The translations under genes were made by a program, and so were the position numbers. From assembly GCA_030631415.1 (NCBI GenBank), contig DAOVLE010000001.1:1-62430 (forward strand): a stretch of 62,430 nt of DNA, in the 5' to 3' direction. The notes below the pieces were generated by a model. That model saw only the letters and a program-made list of their open reading frames with translations. It was not told the DNA's origin and searched no databases. Shown here one piece after another: positions 24,698 through 33,512 of this stretch. The stretch's first letter is position 1, and each line of letters opens with the position of its first letter. Origin of the DNA: JAAEQG01 sp023133475 (GTDB lineage Bacteria; Planctomycetota; Phycisphaerae; UBA1845).

Positions 24698-26659
24698 TTA
24701 GCCCCGACCATCTGGAGGCGGCAGGTTGATCTGGTCGAGGTGCGTGCCTCGGGCCTGACGAGGCCGTTCGCCGGGGCCTCGGGGCATGAGGATGTCAGCG
24801 AGGAAGGAGCCGAGCCGTTCCCTGTCCTGTTCGTTCCATGGGGCGGGGTATTCCTGGCTCGCCTCGCGAGCGATAAACCTGGGCTGGTTTCCCTTGCGGT
24901 AGAGGAATCTGGCGTGGTGAACCCATCCTTCGTAGTTACCGACCGCAGGCGTACTGTAGTAGCCGTAGAAGCGTTGCGAATTGGCGGGGTATAGCTGCTG
25001 GACCTGCTCGGGCAAAACGGTCTTGCGTTGCACGATGTGCTCGGCCTCGGCTGTTGACACTTCCTCTCCGTAGGTCTCGCTCCTGGTCGTTTCGTAGCGC
25101 TCAGCCTCGCCCATGACCTCGGAGACGTACTTCCCGGTGACCGGGCTTCTGGTGCCGAACATGGCCTTGTTCGCAGCGCCGCCGAGAATCTCCTCGGCCA
25201 GGTCGGGCCCGTACGCGTGGCGGAGACCGGCGACGTCTTGAGTGGCGAGGCACACGCGGGCGCCGAAGCTGCGGCCGGTGGTCAACAGGTCATCGAGCCC
25301 GGGAATCTTCCCGGCGAATTTGGCCTCGTCGATGAAGACCCAGGTTCTGCCGGCATTCTGTCGCGGTCTGGTGAGTATCTCAGTTATCCGCTGAAAGAGG
25401 ACGCGGTTCACGTTGTCGAGGGGTTCCGCCAGTTCCTTGTCCTTTGCGAGGAGGAGTATGTACTCGCTGCTCGCCCAGTCTTTGAGGCTGACGCTCACCT
25501 TGGCGTTGGCCCACAGCGCGGCGATGGGTCTCAGGCTGCTCATGGTTGTGTTGAGGGTCATCATGATGTTGGAGACCGTGCGCGGGTCTTCTAGGAAGAC
25601 CTGATCGTACGTGTGTTGGATTTCGGGGACGGACTTGAGGAGCCGCTTGACGGTGCTCTTGTCGGACATGGCGAGCACGACATCCCGAAGGGTCCACCGC
25701 CCGGGGGCCTTGAGAATGAAGGCCTCCATCACGGCACTCGTGATGCCCTGGGCGGCCTGGTAGAAAAAGGAGTTCTGCCCGCCCGGGTCGGGGATTAGGG
25801 TCGTGGCGAGGGTTTTGGCGACGCTCGGCTGGTTGATATCGCGGGCAATGTCCCACCTCGCGGAACGGGTGTCGTATGGATGGAGCGTAATGACCGGGCA
25901 TGACAGCCCCATCCCGCTCAGGATGGGCCAGAATTCATTCTTGGGATCGTAGATGAGGGCGCGCCAGCCGCGTTGCCCTCGGCCGATGAGCGGCAGGATG
26001 CTCTGCATGAGGAGCCGCAGCGTGACGGTTTTCCCACTCCCGGTGGCCCCGAAGATGCAGAAGTGACCATCGGAGTGGCGTTCCGGAAGCGAGAGGCCAC
26101 CCCAGTGAATCCTGGGCTCTCCGGCGGCGACCGGAAGGGCCTGGCAGCGGTTCCACGCCTCGCCGATTGACATCTTAGCCGTGCCGCGGATGAACTCGGG
26201 GTCTGCGCCACCTGCACCGGTCGGGGAAGGCGCGAAAATCCAGAGGAGAAACTGCAGCCCGAAGGGCAGGATGAGCCAGCCGACGATGACCCAACCCCAA
26301 ACCGGGCTCGCGCCGAATAGCTGGGACGAGAGTAGCCCCCCCATGAGTGTGCCGAACGGGAAGAGAAACAGCCAGATGCCGTATTCGCCGGAGATTTGCG
26401 CGACCGCGGGAAAGAAACCGGGATGGTGGCGCCACAGTTGGCTCATACCGGTACCTGGACTTCGGAGCCGGCCGCGCCGACCGGCAATCGAGGAGATGAA
26501 CAGCAGAGTGGGGATGAAGGCCAGTCCCGCAAACGCCTCCCAGCCCTCTGGGTAGCTCCACTTCATCGCAAGCACAATGGCGGCGAAGAAGACCACGACG
26601 AGCATGCAGCAGAAGACGAGAAACAGAAACCGGGATAGGTTCGTCGGCATAGACATCAT
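24698..26659 (-). CDS. Type IV coupling protein (VirD4/TraD-like)
   Basis: A 653-residue membrane ATPase. N-terminal transmembrane helices lie at about 9-32, 42-56, 90-108 and 117-140. The FtsK/VirD4 ATPase domain has Walker A GATGSGKT near 203-210 and Walker B VFIDEAK near 441-447, followed by LLTTGRSFGARVCLATQD, typical of coupling proteins. It would dock the relaxase-DNA complex to a type IV secretion channel and pump the strand. The start overlaps the relaxase stop by 4 bases. No VirB-type channel genes are found in the window. Confidence 0.93.
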   Translation of the reverse strand: MMSMPTNLSRFLFLVFCCMLVVVFFAAIVLAMKWSYPEGWEAFAGLAFIPTLLFISSIAGRRGRLRSPGTGMSQLWRHHPGFFPAVAQISGEYGIWLFLFPFGTLMGGLLSSQLFGASPVWGWVIVGWLILPFGLQFLLWIFAPSPTGAGGADPEFIRGTAKMSIGEAWNRCQALPVAAGEPRIHWGGLSLPERHSDGHFCIFGATGSGKTVTLRLLMQSILPLIGRGQRGWRALIYDPKNEFWPILSGMGLSCPVITLHPYDTRSARWDIARDINQPSVAKTLATTLIPDPGGQNSFFYQAAQGITSAVMEAFILKAPGRWTLRDVVLAMSDKSTVKRLLKSVPEIQHTYDQVFLEDPRTVSNIMMTLNTTMSSLRPIAALWANAKVSVSLKDWASSEYILLLAKDKELAEPLDNVNRVLFQRITEILTRPRQNAGRTWVFIDEAKFAGKIPGLDDLLTTGRSFGARVCLATQDVAGLRHAYGPDLAEEILGGAANKAMFGTRSPVTGKYVSEVMGEAERYETTRSETYGEEVSTAEAEHIVQRKTVLPEQVQQLYPANSQRFYGYYSTPAVGNYEGWVHHARFLYRKGNQPRFIAREASQEYPAPWNEQDRERLGSFLADILMPRGPGERPRQARGTHLDQINLPPPDGRG

Positions 26660-29337
26660 CCTAGCTCCAGGCCGAAGCCTGGTTCTTGCTTCCGTATCAC
26701 GTCGTGGGCGAGGTCCTTGGCCTGTGATCGCTTCATTTGGCGGGCAAGACGGGCAAGGTCCTCACCTGCCTCCCGCTCATCGATGTAGATACGGGTCTCG
26801 GTGCGAGCCCGGGAAGCTTGGACGTAAGAGATTTCTCGGTCCTGCATCGAGCCGCCAGCCAGGACATAGGCCCTGTCGACCGTGGTGCCCTGCCCCTTGT
26901 GCGTCGTCACAGCGTACCCGAGCCGAAGGGCTACGTCACCCTTGTGGTCGCCGTGGTCGTGTCTGTAGCGCTTGAGCGGGATGATGACGCGCGCTCCCCC
27001 ATCAACCTGGACGGCGACGGCTTTTCGAAATCCGTTTACGGCGATGACGGTCCCGGTTTCGCCGTTCTCGACACCGAGCATGATGTCACGTTTCGTGAAG
27101 AGAATGCGGTCACCCTGAAACACGTAATCGTCTTTGAGCTTGAGGCCGGTCGAGGTATCGACGTGGCCGGAGTTGATCCGCCCGCTCTGGCACCGGTGGT
27201 TCACCTTATCCGCTTCCCGGTTTGTTCCGCAGAAGATCAGAGTCTCGTCGGTCCGGCGTGCTGCGGCCTCGCTCCAATCTGAAACGAGCGTGTCGATGGC
27301 GCGCTCGCGCGTGCTTTCCACCGAGACGAGGCCTCGCTGGGCGAGGTTCTTCAAGGCCCGTTCCGTCTCGCCTTTCGCAAGGTCGCGCACAACCTGGCGA
27401 TCCCGCTCATCGTCTTGGCGGCTGACCTCGACAAGTTCTGCGCAATCCAGGCGCTTGGCGAGCGCCAAGAACGGACAGCCGGCCTCAAGTGCTGAAAGTT
27501 GCCGCGCGTCTCCGGCCATGACGACTTTGCCGCCCTGGTTCACCACCCTCTCGGCGACGCGGGCCAATTGTCGAGTTCCGACCATGCTGGCTTCATCGAT
27601 GACCAGCACGGTTTTCTTGTTGATTCGGAGACGCTCCAGCTTGTAGGTCCGCTTCTTCCTCGCAGCACGAAGAAGCTGCTTGCCATGGTGCTTGAGTTGG
27701 TGCTTGAGCGACGGGTTCATCCGGAGTTCGAGCATCGCGAGCGTGTCGCTATTTATGCCAGAGCCGCGTTCGAGCTGCCTTACGGCTTTGCCGGCCAGGG
27801 CCGCGCCGATTACTGTGCAGCCAGCCTTTTCCCATACCTCGCGGCAGACATTGAGCGTGGCGGTCTTTCCGGTCCCAGCCACACCGGATAGGACCTTAAC
27901 TGCACCAGGGGTCTGCGTGAGGTGCTGGACAGCTTTGACCTGTTCGGGGTTCAGCGTGAACTCGGCGTTTTTCCGAAGCGTGCGGCGATCAGGTTTGAAG
28001 CGGAAGGTCTTCTTCTTGGCTACCACCCTGACAAGCTGTGTTCCGGCGTGCTTCAATCGGGACGTTAGTTCTTCCTTGGTGCGGGAACGCTTGGCCGACC
28101 GCCGGGCGATGACCGAATCAACGAGCTTGGGGCTGACGACATGTGATTTATCCGACCGGGTACGGTCGGCGCATTCGAGAAGGTGCTTCTCGACCGAGAG
28201 CATATCGGCGGTCGTGTACTGCATTTCGTGCTTGTGTTCGCCGAGCTTCACGATGTTGGGGGAATGCTCGATCTCATGTTTCACCCGGCCTCTGAGGATG
28301 CGGGTGTCGCAACCCCGACCCAGCGTTGCTACTGCCGTGTGCAGGAGAAGCTCCTTCTCACTGAAGTGGCTCTGTTGGTCTGTGATCACTTCGACGGCGA
28401 CATTGAAGGCCCGGCGGAACTCCCGCTCAGGGTCCTGTTCAACGGCGTTGCCAAGCAGGGCTGTGACCTGTTTCTCTGTGAGGCCGTATTCTTCGCCCTC
28501 CTTTCGCCAGAAACGAAAAAGCTCCTTTCTTGGTGGGACGATCCTCTTAACCTGCCTGGTCTTGAGCGTCGCCTCGGCAAACGCCTCCGCGCTCGCCGTT
28601 TCGAGAGCGGCCGGCCCGACTTCCTGCTCGATCTCTTTTCGCCGCTTGGAGAAGTGGTCGCAGAGTTTCTTGGACACGCCGCTGATTTCGAACCATGTGC
28701 TTTTTCGTTCGCACTCAAGGCCGAGCCGCTGAAGTCGGTGGGCAAGTTCGGCCCGAAAGATGGCGCCTGTCACCATCTTGTGTTGATAGAGTGCTCTGCT
28801 GAAGAGGGCACCGGTTGTGCCGTCCTCCCTGACACATCCGTTCATCACCAGAAAGTGGAAGTGTAGGTTCGGGTCGCCGGCTCGGCTCGTTCCGTGCTCA
28901 AAGACTGCGGCCCCCAAGCTAGCGCGCTCGTAATCCAGTCCCCCCTTGCCGCGGCGAGTGAACGATGCTTCCGATTCGAGGTAGTCCAAGGCTGCCTCAA
29001 CTGCCGCTGCGGCGGCTTGCTGAATCTGCCGTCTGGTCTGGATGTCGGCCTGGCTCCAAAGGACACTGACCGACTTGGGGACGGAGAACGTGAGGTCCCA
29101 GCCGGGCTGACGGTTCTCGTCCCCCGCGTTCTGGGTGAGTTTGGTCCCGTCGGGCCGGAAACCATCGAGTAGCTTCTGCAGGTCGGGGCGTTCCACTCTA
29201 CCGGAGAGGCCGAGCAGGTCTGCTCCCCTGCCGAGACAACGGCCCGGAGGCTCTCCGCCTTCCAGGTAGTAATCCTCGCGAGCCAGGTTGAGATAGTAAT
29301 TACCCTGACCGGCTTTCATGGCCGCGATCGAGAGCAT
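26656..29337 (-). CDS. MobF relaxase-helicase (TrwC/TraI-like)
   Basis: An 893-residue conjugative relaxase. The N-terminal TrwC domain has the tyrosine pairs Y14-Y15 and Y23-Y24 and the metal motif HLHFHF-like LHFHFLVMNG at about 156-165, which hold the nicking site. The C-terminal half is a superfamily 1 helicase with Walker A SGVAGTGKT near 482-490, VLVIDEASMV further on, and the UvrD-like motif YAVTTHKGQG near the end. It nicks at oriT, stays attached to the 5' end and unwinds the transferred strand. It is downstream of an RHH gene and overlaps the coupling protein by 4 bases, the usual TrwA-TrwB-TrwC gene set. Confidence 0.93.
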   Translation of the reverse strand: MLSIAAMKAGQGNYYLNLAREDYYLEGGEPPGRCLGRGADLLGLSGRVERPDLQKLLDGFRPDGTKLTQNAGDENRQPGWDLTFSVPKSVSVLWSQADIQTRRQIQQAAAAAVEAALDYLESEASFTRRGKGGLDYERASLGAAVFEHGTSRAGDPNLHFHFLVMNGCVREDGTTGALFSRALYQHKMVTGAIFRAELAHRLQRLGLECERKSTWFEISGVSKKLCDHFSKRRKEIEQEVGPAALETASAEAFAEATLKTRQVKRIVPPRKELFRFWRKEGEEYGLTEKQVTALLGNAVEQDPEREFRRAFNVAVEVITDQQSHFSEKELLLHTAVATLGRGCDTRILRGRVKHEIEHSPNIVKLGEHKHEMQYTTADMLSVEKHLLECADRTRSDKSHVVSPKLVDSVIARRSAKRSRTKEELTSRLKHAGTQLVRVVAKKKTFRFKPDRRTLRKNAEFTLNPEQVKAVQHLTQTPGAVKVLSGVAGTGKTATLNVCREVWEKAGCTVIGAALAGKAVRQLERGSGINSDTLAMLELRMNPSLKHQLKHHGKQLLRAARKKRTYKLERLRINKKTVLVIDEASMVGTRQLARVAERVVNQGGKVVMAGDARQLSALEAGCPFLALAKRLDCAELVEVSRQDDERDRQVVRDLAKGETERALKNLAQRGLVSVESTRERAIDTLVSDWSEAAARRTDETLIFCGTNREADKVNHRCQSGRINSGHVDTSTGLKLKDDYVFQGDRILFTKRDIMLGVENGETGTVIAVNGFRKAVAVQVDGGARVIIPLKRYRHDHGDHKGDVALRLGYAVTTHKGQGTTVDRAYVLAGGSMQDREISYVQASRARTETRIYIDEREAGEDLARLARQMKRSQAKDLAHDVIRKQEPGFGLELG

Positions 29338-29350
29338 GGTTCCTCCTGCC

Positions 29351-29680
29351 TCAGTCCAGAAGGTTCCTCTGGACCCAGGCGTTGATCTCCTTCGCGGTCA
29401 GCCAGTCTCGGCTGTCCGGTGGCTGATTCATGTCAGACAGGACTGCGCCCGTGGCAACAGCGAACTTATGCACAAGGGTCCGACCGAGCCTATCAATGGC
29501 GTTCTCAAGGTCGGTGAGTTGCCTGCCAGAATCCTCGGCGTCCCCCCGGCTCAGCGTGTCGATGACGACCGACCGAAGGTACTGGCTTCGGCTAAGACCG
29601 CGGGCTTTCGCTGCCTCATCGAGCTGCTTCGCAAGGGCGCCGGGAAGCCTGAAACTGATTGACTCGCTTGGCTCGGGCAT
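29351..29680 (-). CDS. RHH relaxosome accessory protein
   Basis: A 109-residue protein with a ribbon-helix-helix N-terminus (SISFRLPGALAKQLDEAAKA, then RSQYLRSVVIDTL) and a C-terminal helical region. Its place, 13 bases before the MobF relaxase gene, is that of TrwA in R388-type systems, where such a protein binds oriT, aids nicking and represses the operon. The protein is acidic-to-neutral with a possible oligomerisation helix at 55-80. The call rests on fold pattern and position. Confidence 0.75.
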   Translation of the reverse strand: MPEPSESISFRLPGALAKQLDEAAKARGLSRSQYLRSVVIDTLSRGDAEDSGRQLTDLENAIDRLGRTLVHKFAVATGAVLSDMNQPPDSRDWLTAKEINAWVQRNLLD

Positions 29681-29894
29681 TGACGAATCCTACGTGACCG
29701 TGACGGACGCGAACGGTGTACAACGAAACTCCTTGTGCCGGCGACACTTAAGCGATTGAGTGGGCACGAGCGAATACGATGTGTATACGACGCAAACTAT
29801 GGATTGAGGGGTACTTGCGCAGGGCTCGAAGCGTGTTTGTCCGCACCGGCCAGGTGCATTAGGTGTGGTACGTAAACTCGAAACGAGTTGACCT
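29681..29894. other. Intergenic region, oriT candidate
   Basis: In MobF systems oriT lies next to the trwA-like gene, which points to this 214-base gap. It is locally richer in AT. It has a small stem GCACC-GGCCAG-GTGC near 29842-29856 and the palindrome GTATAC near 29782. I see no convincing match to a known nick site, so this is a positional guess. Confidence 0.3.
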
Positions 29895-30185
29895 CTACTC
29901 AATAGCATTTTCCGGCTCGACTTGTCCAGCTCTAATCGACATCCGACCCTCGTGCTCGGCAATCCAGCGGAACGTCTCGCGGGCCAACTCCGCCAGGGTC
30001 AGCAACTCATCGCGGCCGAAGTTGGTCGACTCGTTCCATTCGCCGTCTGCATCGTTCTTGAACAGCCGGCAAAACTGCGTGTTATGCCATGGGCCGTTTG
30101 ACGACGAAGAGGAGTTCTCCCAAACCGTTGCCTTCAGCCTTCCGATTCTGATTTGTGCTACAGGTTGCTTTCTTTCTGTTTCCAT
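29895..30185 (-). CDS. Small conserved protein with its own start inside the methylase ORF
   Basis: ATG 30185 lies seven bases after AAGGAGGG, a stronger ribosome site than that of the methylase itself, so a separate 96-residue product is likely. The sequence has a strand-rich first half (IRIGRLKATVWEN), a Phe-Cys-Arg strand and a C-terminal helix (ELLTLAELARETFRWIAEH). It resembles the 84-residue neighbour at 31171-31425 in the order of motifs: a VGHCKAVIW-type strand, a WNES/WEET turn and a final helix. Function unknown; such proteins occur in pairs here. Confidence 0.55.
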   Translation of the reverse strand: METERKQPVAQIRIGRLKATVWENSSSSSNGPWHNTQFCRLFKNDADGEWNESTNFGRDELLTLAELARETFRWIAEHEGRMSIRAGQVEPENAIE

Positions 30186-31094
30186 TTCTTCCCTCCTTAA
30201 ACTCGTCTCAGTAGCGGTTGGCGTTGACCGTTCTGTAACGCGATCTTGGCCAGCACGTTTCTTGAAGACGAGGCAGTATTCATGTTTTATGGGGACGTCT
30301 TCCAACGTCCCGTACTTCTTCGAATCTGATTTACAGTTGTGCTGGGCCTTGATGATGATTGACCGCAGCTCCCCGAGCTCATGCTCCATGTTCAGGACGT
30401 CCCGGACGATGGGTGTGTACACGCCACGCCAGCGGACGTCCCCAAGCAGAACGGCGAGACGGCCACCGGGAACCAGGGCGCCGGCGCACTTCACGAGGCA
30501 AATCTGGAGCCGCCCTAGAAACTCGGGATAGCTTTCACAACTGCTAAGGTCGCCGTCGTCACCCTTGCTGTACTGGACGATGTTCCAGTACGGCGGGTGC
30601 AGCCAGATGAAGTCAAACTCGCCGGGCAGGGCGTCCGTCAGAAGATTGAAGCCCTGATGCAGGTCGCCTCCCCAGTATTGGATGCATGCCGGGCACACGC
30701 GATTCAGGCCGCTCACCACGTCGCGCGTGGTGCCCGACCCCATCATGGGGTCGGCTACCCTCTTGGCCCCGTACCGAAGAACCAGGTTCTTGAAGAGCCG
30801 TCCATCGCAGTTGCCCGGATAGCTCGAATCACCCCACAGCGAGCACCGAACCGGGTACGACACCAGGGAAGTCATCGCAGTGTTTTCGACGTAGAGTTCT
30901 GGCTGATTGCTTTCGTGTCGCGTCCCTCCATCAAAGCTGGAGGACTGTCCCGTTCGGAGCTGCGGCGTGCCGAGAATGGGACCGTCCTTTTCTCGTCGGA
31001 GGCACGCCGTGGCGGTCGAACGGGGTGGGCCGACCGTGCTGGTGCCGGCGCCGCATGGGCTGCAGGCGCCGTATTGTTCGGGGCGGCACATCAT
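29895..31094 (-). CDS. DNA methyltransferase reading through into a small conserved domain
   Basis: A 399-residue ORF. The N-terminal 35 residues contain a Cys cluster. The methylase part has the AdoMet motif DPMMGSGTT at about 115-123 and the catalytic motif HPPYW near 167, a variant of (D/N)PPY seen in N4/N6 amino methylases. From about residue 304 the sequence is a different small domain (METERKQPVAQIRIG onward) that is homologous to the 84-residue protein just upstream. No stop lies between them. ATG 31094 has GGAG five bases upstream. It probably modifies element DNA to escape restriction. Either a true fusion or a methylase gene that has lost its stop. Confidence 0.8.
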   Translation of the reverse strand: MMCRPEQYGACSPCGAGTSTVGPPRSTATACLRREKDGPILGTPQLRTGQSSSFDGGTRHESNQPELYVENTAMTSLVSYPVRCSLWGDSSYPGNCDGRLFKNLVLRYGAKRVADPMMGSGTTRDVVSGLNRVCPACIQYWGGDLHQGFNLLTDALPGEFDFIWLHPPYWNIVQYSKGDDGDLSSCESYPEFLGRLQICLVKCAGALVPGGRLAVLLGDVRWRGVYTPIVRDVLNMEHELGELRSIIIKAQHNCKSDSKKYGTLEDVPIKHEYCLVFKKRAGQDRVTERSTPTATETSLRREEMETERKQPVAQIRIGRLKATVWENSSSSSNGPWHNTQFCRLFKNDADGEWNESTNFGRDELLTLAELARETFRWIAEHEGRMSIRAGQVEPENAIE

Positions 31095-31170
31095 ACTGCT
31101 CCGTCGAGAGTCCCAGGTGAATGGAACCGGACGCCGTTTCCTTCAGGATCCTGTGATCCAGAACCGAACG

Positions 31171-31425
31171 TCACTCCGACTGCTGGGGCTGCTCCTGCTG
31201 GGAAACCCAATCGAACGCGCGATCGAGCGCCTCCTTCATGAGCAGAATCTCCGTTCCGGACAGCGAATGGGTTTCTTCCCAATCGCCGGCCTCGTTTCGA
31301 TAGATCCGGACTGGCACCACGCTGTGCATGACGCCGTTTTTCGTGTTGTTAACCCATATGACCGCCTTACAGTGCCCGACCCGAACCGTATGGGCGGGCC
31401 GGTTCTTCGACTTGCTGTCCGCCAT
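31171..31425 (-). CDS. Small conserved protein, 84 aa
   Basis: ATG 31425 follows AAGGAGG at 6 bases, a near-perfect ribosome site. The protein has strands HTVRVGHCKAVIWVN and SVVPVRIYRN, a DWEETHSLSG turn and a helix LLMKEALDRAFDWVSQQ. It is a paralogue of the C-terminal part of the downstream methylase ORF. It is the first gene of the short minus-strand unit that includes the methylase, 76 bases apart. Family function unknown. Confidence 0.65.
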   Translation of the reverse strand: MADSKSKNRPAHTVRVGHCKAVIWVNNTKNGVMHSVVPVRIYRNEAGDWEETHSLSGTEILLMKEALDRAFDWVSQQEQPQQSE

Positions 31426-31624
31426 AGGACAACCTCCTTTCGAGCTATGGCATCCGGTCCATCACCTGGTACTCGCGTTATGGTCATCACGGCCGGCGGC
31501 GTGCGGTAAGAGACGGCCACACACGTAGCCGCGGATCGCCACGCCGTCCGCAGGGAGGCGACTAGGCTGGCCGAGAGCGATGCATTGGCCAGTCGACCGC
31601 GCTCCCGCCACGGATGACATCTAG

Positions 31625-31653
31625 AGTATAAGCTGCATTAAGCTACTAGTCCA
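31625..31653 (-). promoter_or_regulatory. Promoter candidate for the small protein and methylase unit
   Basis: On the minus strand, TGGACT (31653-31648), a 17-base spacer and TATACT (31630-31625). The next start codon is 200 bases downstream, leaving a long untranslated leader with no further gene. Confidence 0.35.
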
Positions 31654-31693
31654 GCGTGAGTGCCAAGAAAACGCACAACTGCTTGTGGTACGG

Positions 31694-32572
31694 TCAGTTA
31701 CGTCTCTTGTCGGGTGGGGCGGGGATGAGCCGTAGGCTGGGAATGTGGGTCGATCCGCGGTGGTTCGTGTTATGCCCCTCGATCCTGTGGCTGAACTGAA
31801 AGGCCCCGTGGCGCGCAGTACCGGCCTTGGTGCATCTCAGCCTGGCCGGCCGCTTGCACTCAGGGCACCGTACCCTGAGTCCGAGCCGGTTCAGGAGGCG
31901 TTGCAGCTCTGAGGCGAAGCGTCGGTTGAGGTCGAGGCTCTTGAACGAGTGGCCCACGAACCCTTGCAGTGCGGCGTCAAGTTCCTGCACGAGGGGCGCT
32001 TCCGCGTCGTGGATTCGCTTGTGGTAGTGGCGAAACAGTGATTCGAAGTCGAGCCGCGCAGTAACTTGCTCTGGCTCGCTAACTGGCGCCTCTGACGTGG
32101 GCTTCCCGGCTGGGCCTGGTGCGGCTGACAGGCGCAGGGCGATGACAACATGGACTTCGCCGGTTCGGTGCTCGCGAGTGACGGGAGCGTTACCCGCCAA
32201 AAGTGCGAGGGACAGTTGGTGTGCGACGTCAATGTCCGGAAACAGGAGCATGTCGGCGAGCCGTGGCTTGACCATCAGCTCGAACAGCAAGCAGTCAAGG
32301 CCTTTGTCATGCTCAGCGCGTTGGAAGGCCTCCATCAAAACGCGTTCGCGGAGGGCCTTGTTGACGGCCATGGACAAAGAAGAGGCGGCGTCTTCGGCGG
32401 CGTCTTCGGCGGCTTCCTTGTCACCAGCGGAGACTTCTTTGCCCAGCGCGACCTGCGGCGTGTACGACTTTTCGGAAAGCGGAAACAGGCGAATCTCAAC
32501 ATCCACGCGCGAGAGTTCCAGACTCTCGTCGAAGGTTGGTGGCGGCGCTTTTGAGGTCTTTGTCTTTTTCAT
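31694..32572 (-). CDS. Hypothetical protein, 292 aa
   Basis: The frame is open to GTG 32599, but ATG 32572 (MKKTKTSKAP) is the more natural start. The protein has an Ala-Glu-Asp-rich helix near residues 55-80, a long helical middle (FQRAEHDKGLDCLLFELMVK) and, near the C-terminus, a CPEC zinc half-site followed by a second Cys in RLRCTKAG. The C-terminal segment (FQFSHRIEGHNTNHRGSTHIPSLRLIPAPP) is His-rich. No membrane segment is seen. It overlaps the broken end of the AbiEii remnant. I cannot place its family; a DNA-binding or replication accessory protein would be compatible. Confidence 0.6.
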   Translation of the reverse strand: MKKTKTSKAPPPTFDESLELSRVDVEIRLFPLSEKSYTPQVALGKEVSAGDKEAAEDAAEDAASSLSMAVNKALRERVLMEAFQRAEHDKGLDCLLFELMVKPRLADMLLFPDIDVAHQLSLALLAGNAPVTREHRTGEVHVVIALRLSAAPGPAGKPTSEAPVSEPEQVTARLDFESLFRHYHKRIHDAEAPLVQELDAALQGFVGHSFKSLDLNRRFASELQRLLNRLGLRVRCPECKRPARLRCTKAGTARHGAFQFSHRIEGHNTNHRGSTHIPSLRLIPAPPDKRRN

Positions 32573-32886
32573 TGCTTCATTGGTCCGACGCGCACACACG
32601 ATGCTGCACGCTCGTGGATCGTATCTTGATCCGGGTTGGAACTCCAGGGCAGCCTAATTGAGCCAAGGGTAGGGATATCCACCCGAAAGCTGCACATCTT
32701 CAACAGCGGCGTGCCGCCCTTGAAAGCAACATGGCTCGCGAGGGCCGGGTTGGCGAATGCGTGACGCAAAACCCGGCGGTCCCGGAAGTTCTTCTCGACA
32801 ACGGCCGGGTTCATCGCGCGCCAAGCCGTAGTGTCGCGGAAGAGACCGCGGCAGTCATTCCTGGAGAGCTTCGGGGCCTTATCCAT
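32569..32886 (-). pseudogene. AbiEii toxin, truncated
   Basis: The start, ATG 32886, overlaps the antitoxin gene by 8 bases, as in intact abiE operons. The first 55 or so residues match AbiEii: MNPAVVEKNF, then VLRHAFANPALASHVAFKGGTPLLK, where GGT is the first nucleotidyltransferase motif. The sequence then leaves the family before the second motif (normally SxDID), and the frame ends within 45 residues. The usual length is over 250 residues, so the toxin cannot be active. The conserved Trp of the VEKDFW motif is also lost. Confidence 0.8.
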
Positions 32887-33496
32887 CGCCGTCCTCTCGA
32901 CATATCTTCCGGATGGCAGCGTACACCCACCCGGTGGCGGTGCTCGTATCGGCAAGAATCTTGCCGCGTAGCTGCGGATCGAGCCACTTGCGGATCCGGG
33001 CGATGCCACGCGGCCTGATTCCGTCGGCCCCAAGGGACTTCAAGGCCTGCACGATCAGAGCACTTTCGTGATACCGGAAACCTGCTTCCTTGAGGGCAGT
33101 GTGCTTGAACGCCAGCGAGGTAGTCCCTATCTCGTAGGACCGGTCGGGGCCGTCGGACAGGAAGACGTACATGGCAGGTACCTGCGTAGATAGGCCCAGG
33201 AGGTTCTGCGCAGCCGGCCCGCTGGGCTGGATGCGCCAGCCGAATTTCCGGGCCAGCGCCCCGGCAACCTGGTCGATGTCCGGGCCCATTTCCGCTTCGA
33301 GCAGGTCGCTGTATGGGGGGTAGTCGTAAATCCCCCGAATGACCCGCCGGATCGTGCCCTTTGCCAGGAGTCGGTGCAGGGCGATGTCGATCGCCCCGCG
33401 GCTGGCGAGGCGGGCGAAGTCCTTCTGGGAGAACACCCAGCCACGCCCTTTGCCGTAGATCTTGCCCAGCAGCTTTTGTTCGGTGCTCTGTGCCAT
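32879..33496 (-). CDS. abiEi: AbiEi antitoxin
   Basis: A 205-residue AbiEi-type antitoxin. The N-terminal winged helix reads GKIYGKGRGWVFSQKDFARLASRGAIDIALHRLLAKGTIRRVIRGIYDYP, typical of the DUF6088/AbiEi group, and the C-terminal antitoxin domain follows (QPSGPAAQNLLGLSTQVPA). In AbiE systems this protein represses its own operon and neutralises the AbiEii nucleotidyltransferase toxin. The upstream palindrome and promoter are intact, but the toxin next door is truncated. It may persist as a repressor, or as an immunity gene against related elements. Confidence 0.88.
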   Translation of the reverse strand: MAQSTEQKLLGKIYGKGRGWVFSQKDFARLASRGAIDIALHRLLAKGTIRRVIRGIYDYPPYSDLLEAEMGPDIDQVAGALARKFGWRIQPSGPAAQNLLGLSTQVPAMYVFLSDGPDRSYEIGTTSLAFKHTALKEAGFRYHESALIVQALKSLGADGIRPRGIARIRKWLDPQLRGKILADTSTATGWVYAAIRKICREDGDG

Positions 33497-33512
33497 CGCG
33501 AAGCCGTTTCCT

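Noticed and set aside
27680..28732. Plus-strand ORF of 350 codons
   Set aside because: Antisense of the relaxase gene, Ser- and Cys-rich, no ribosome site.
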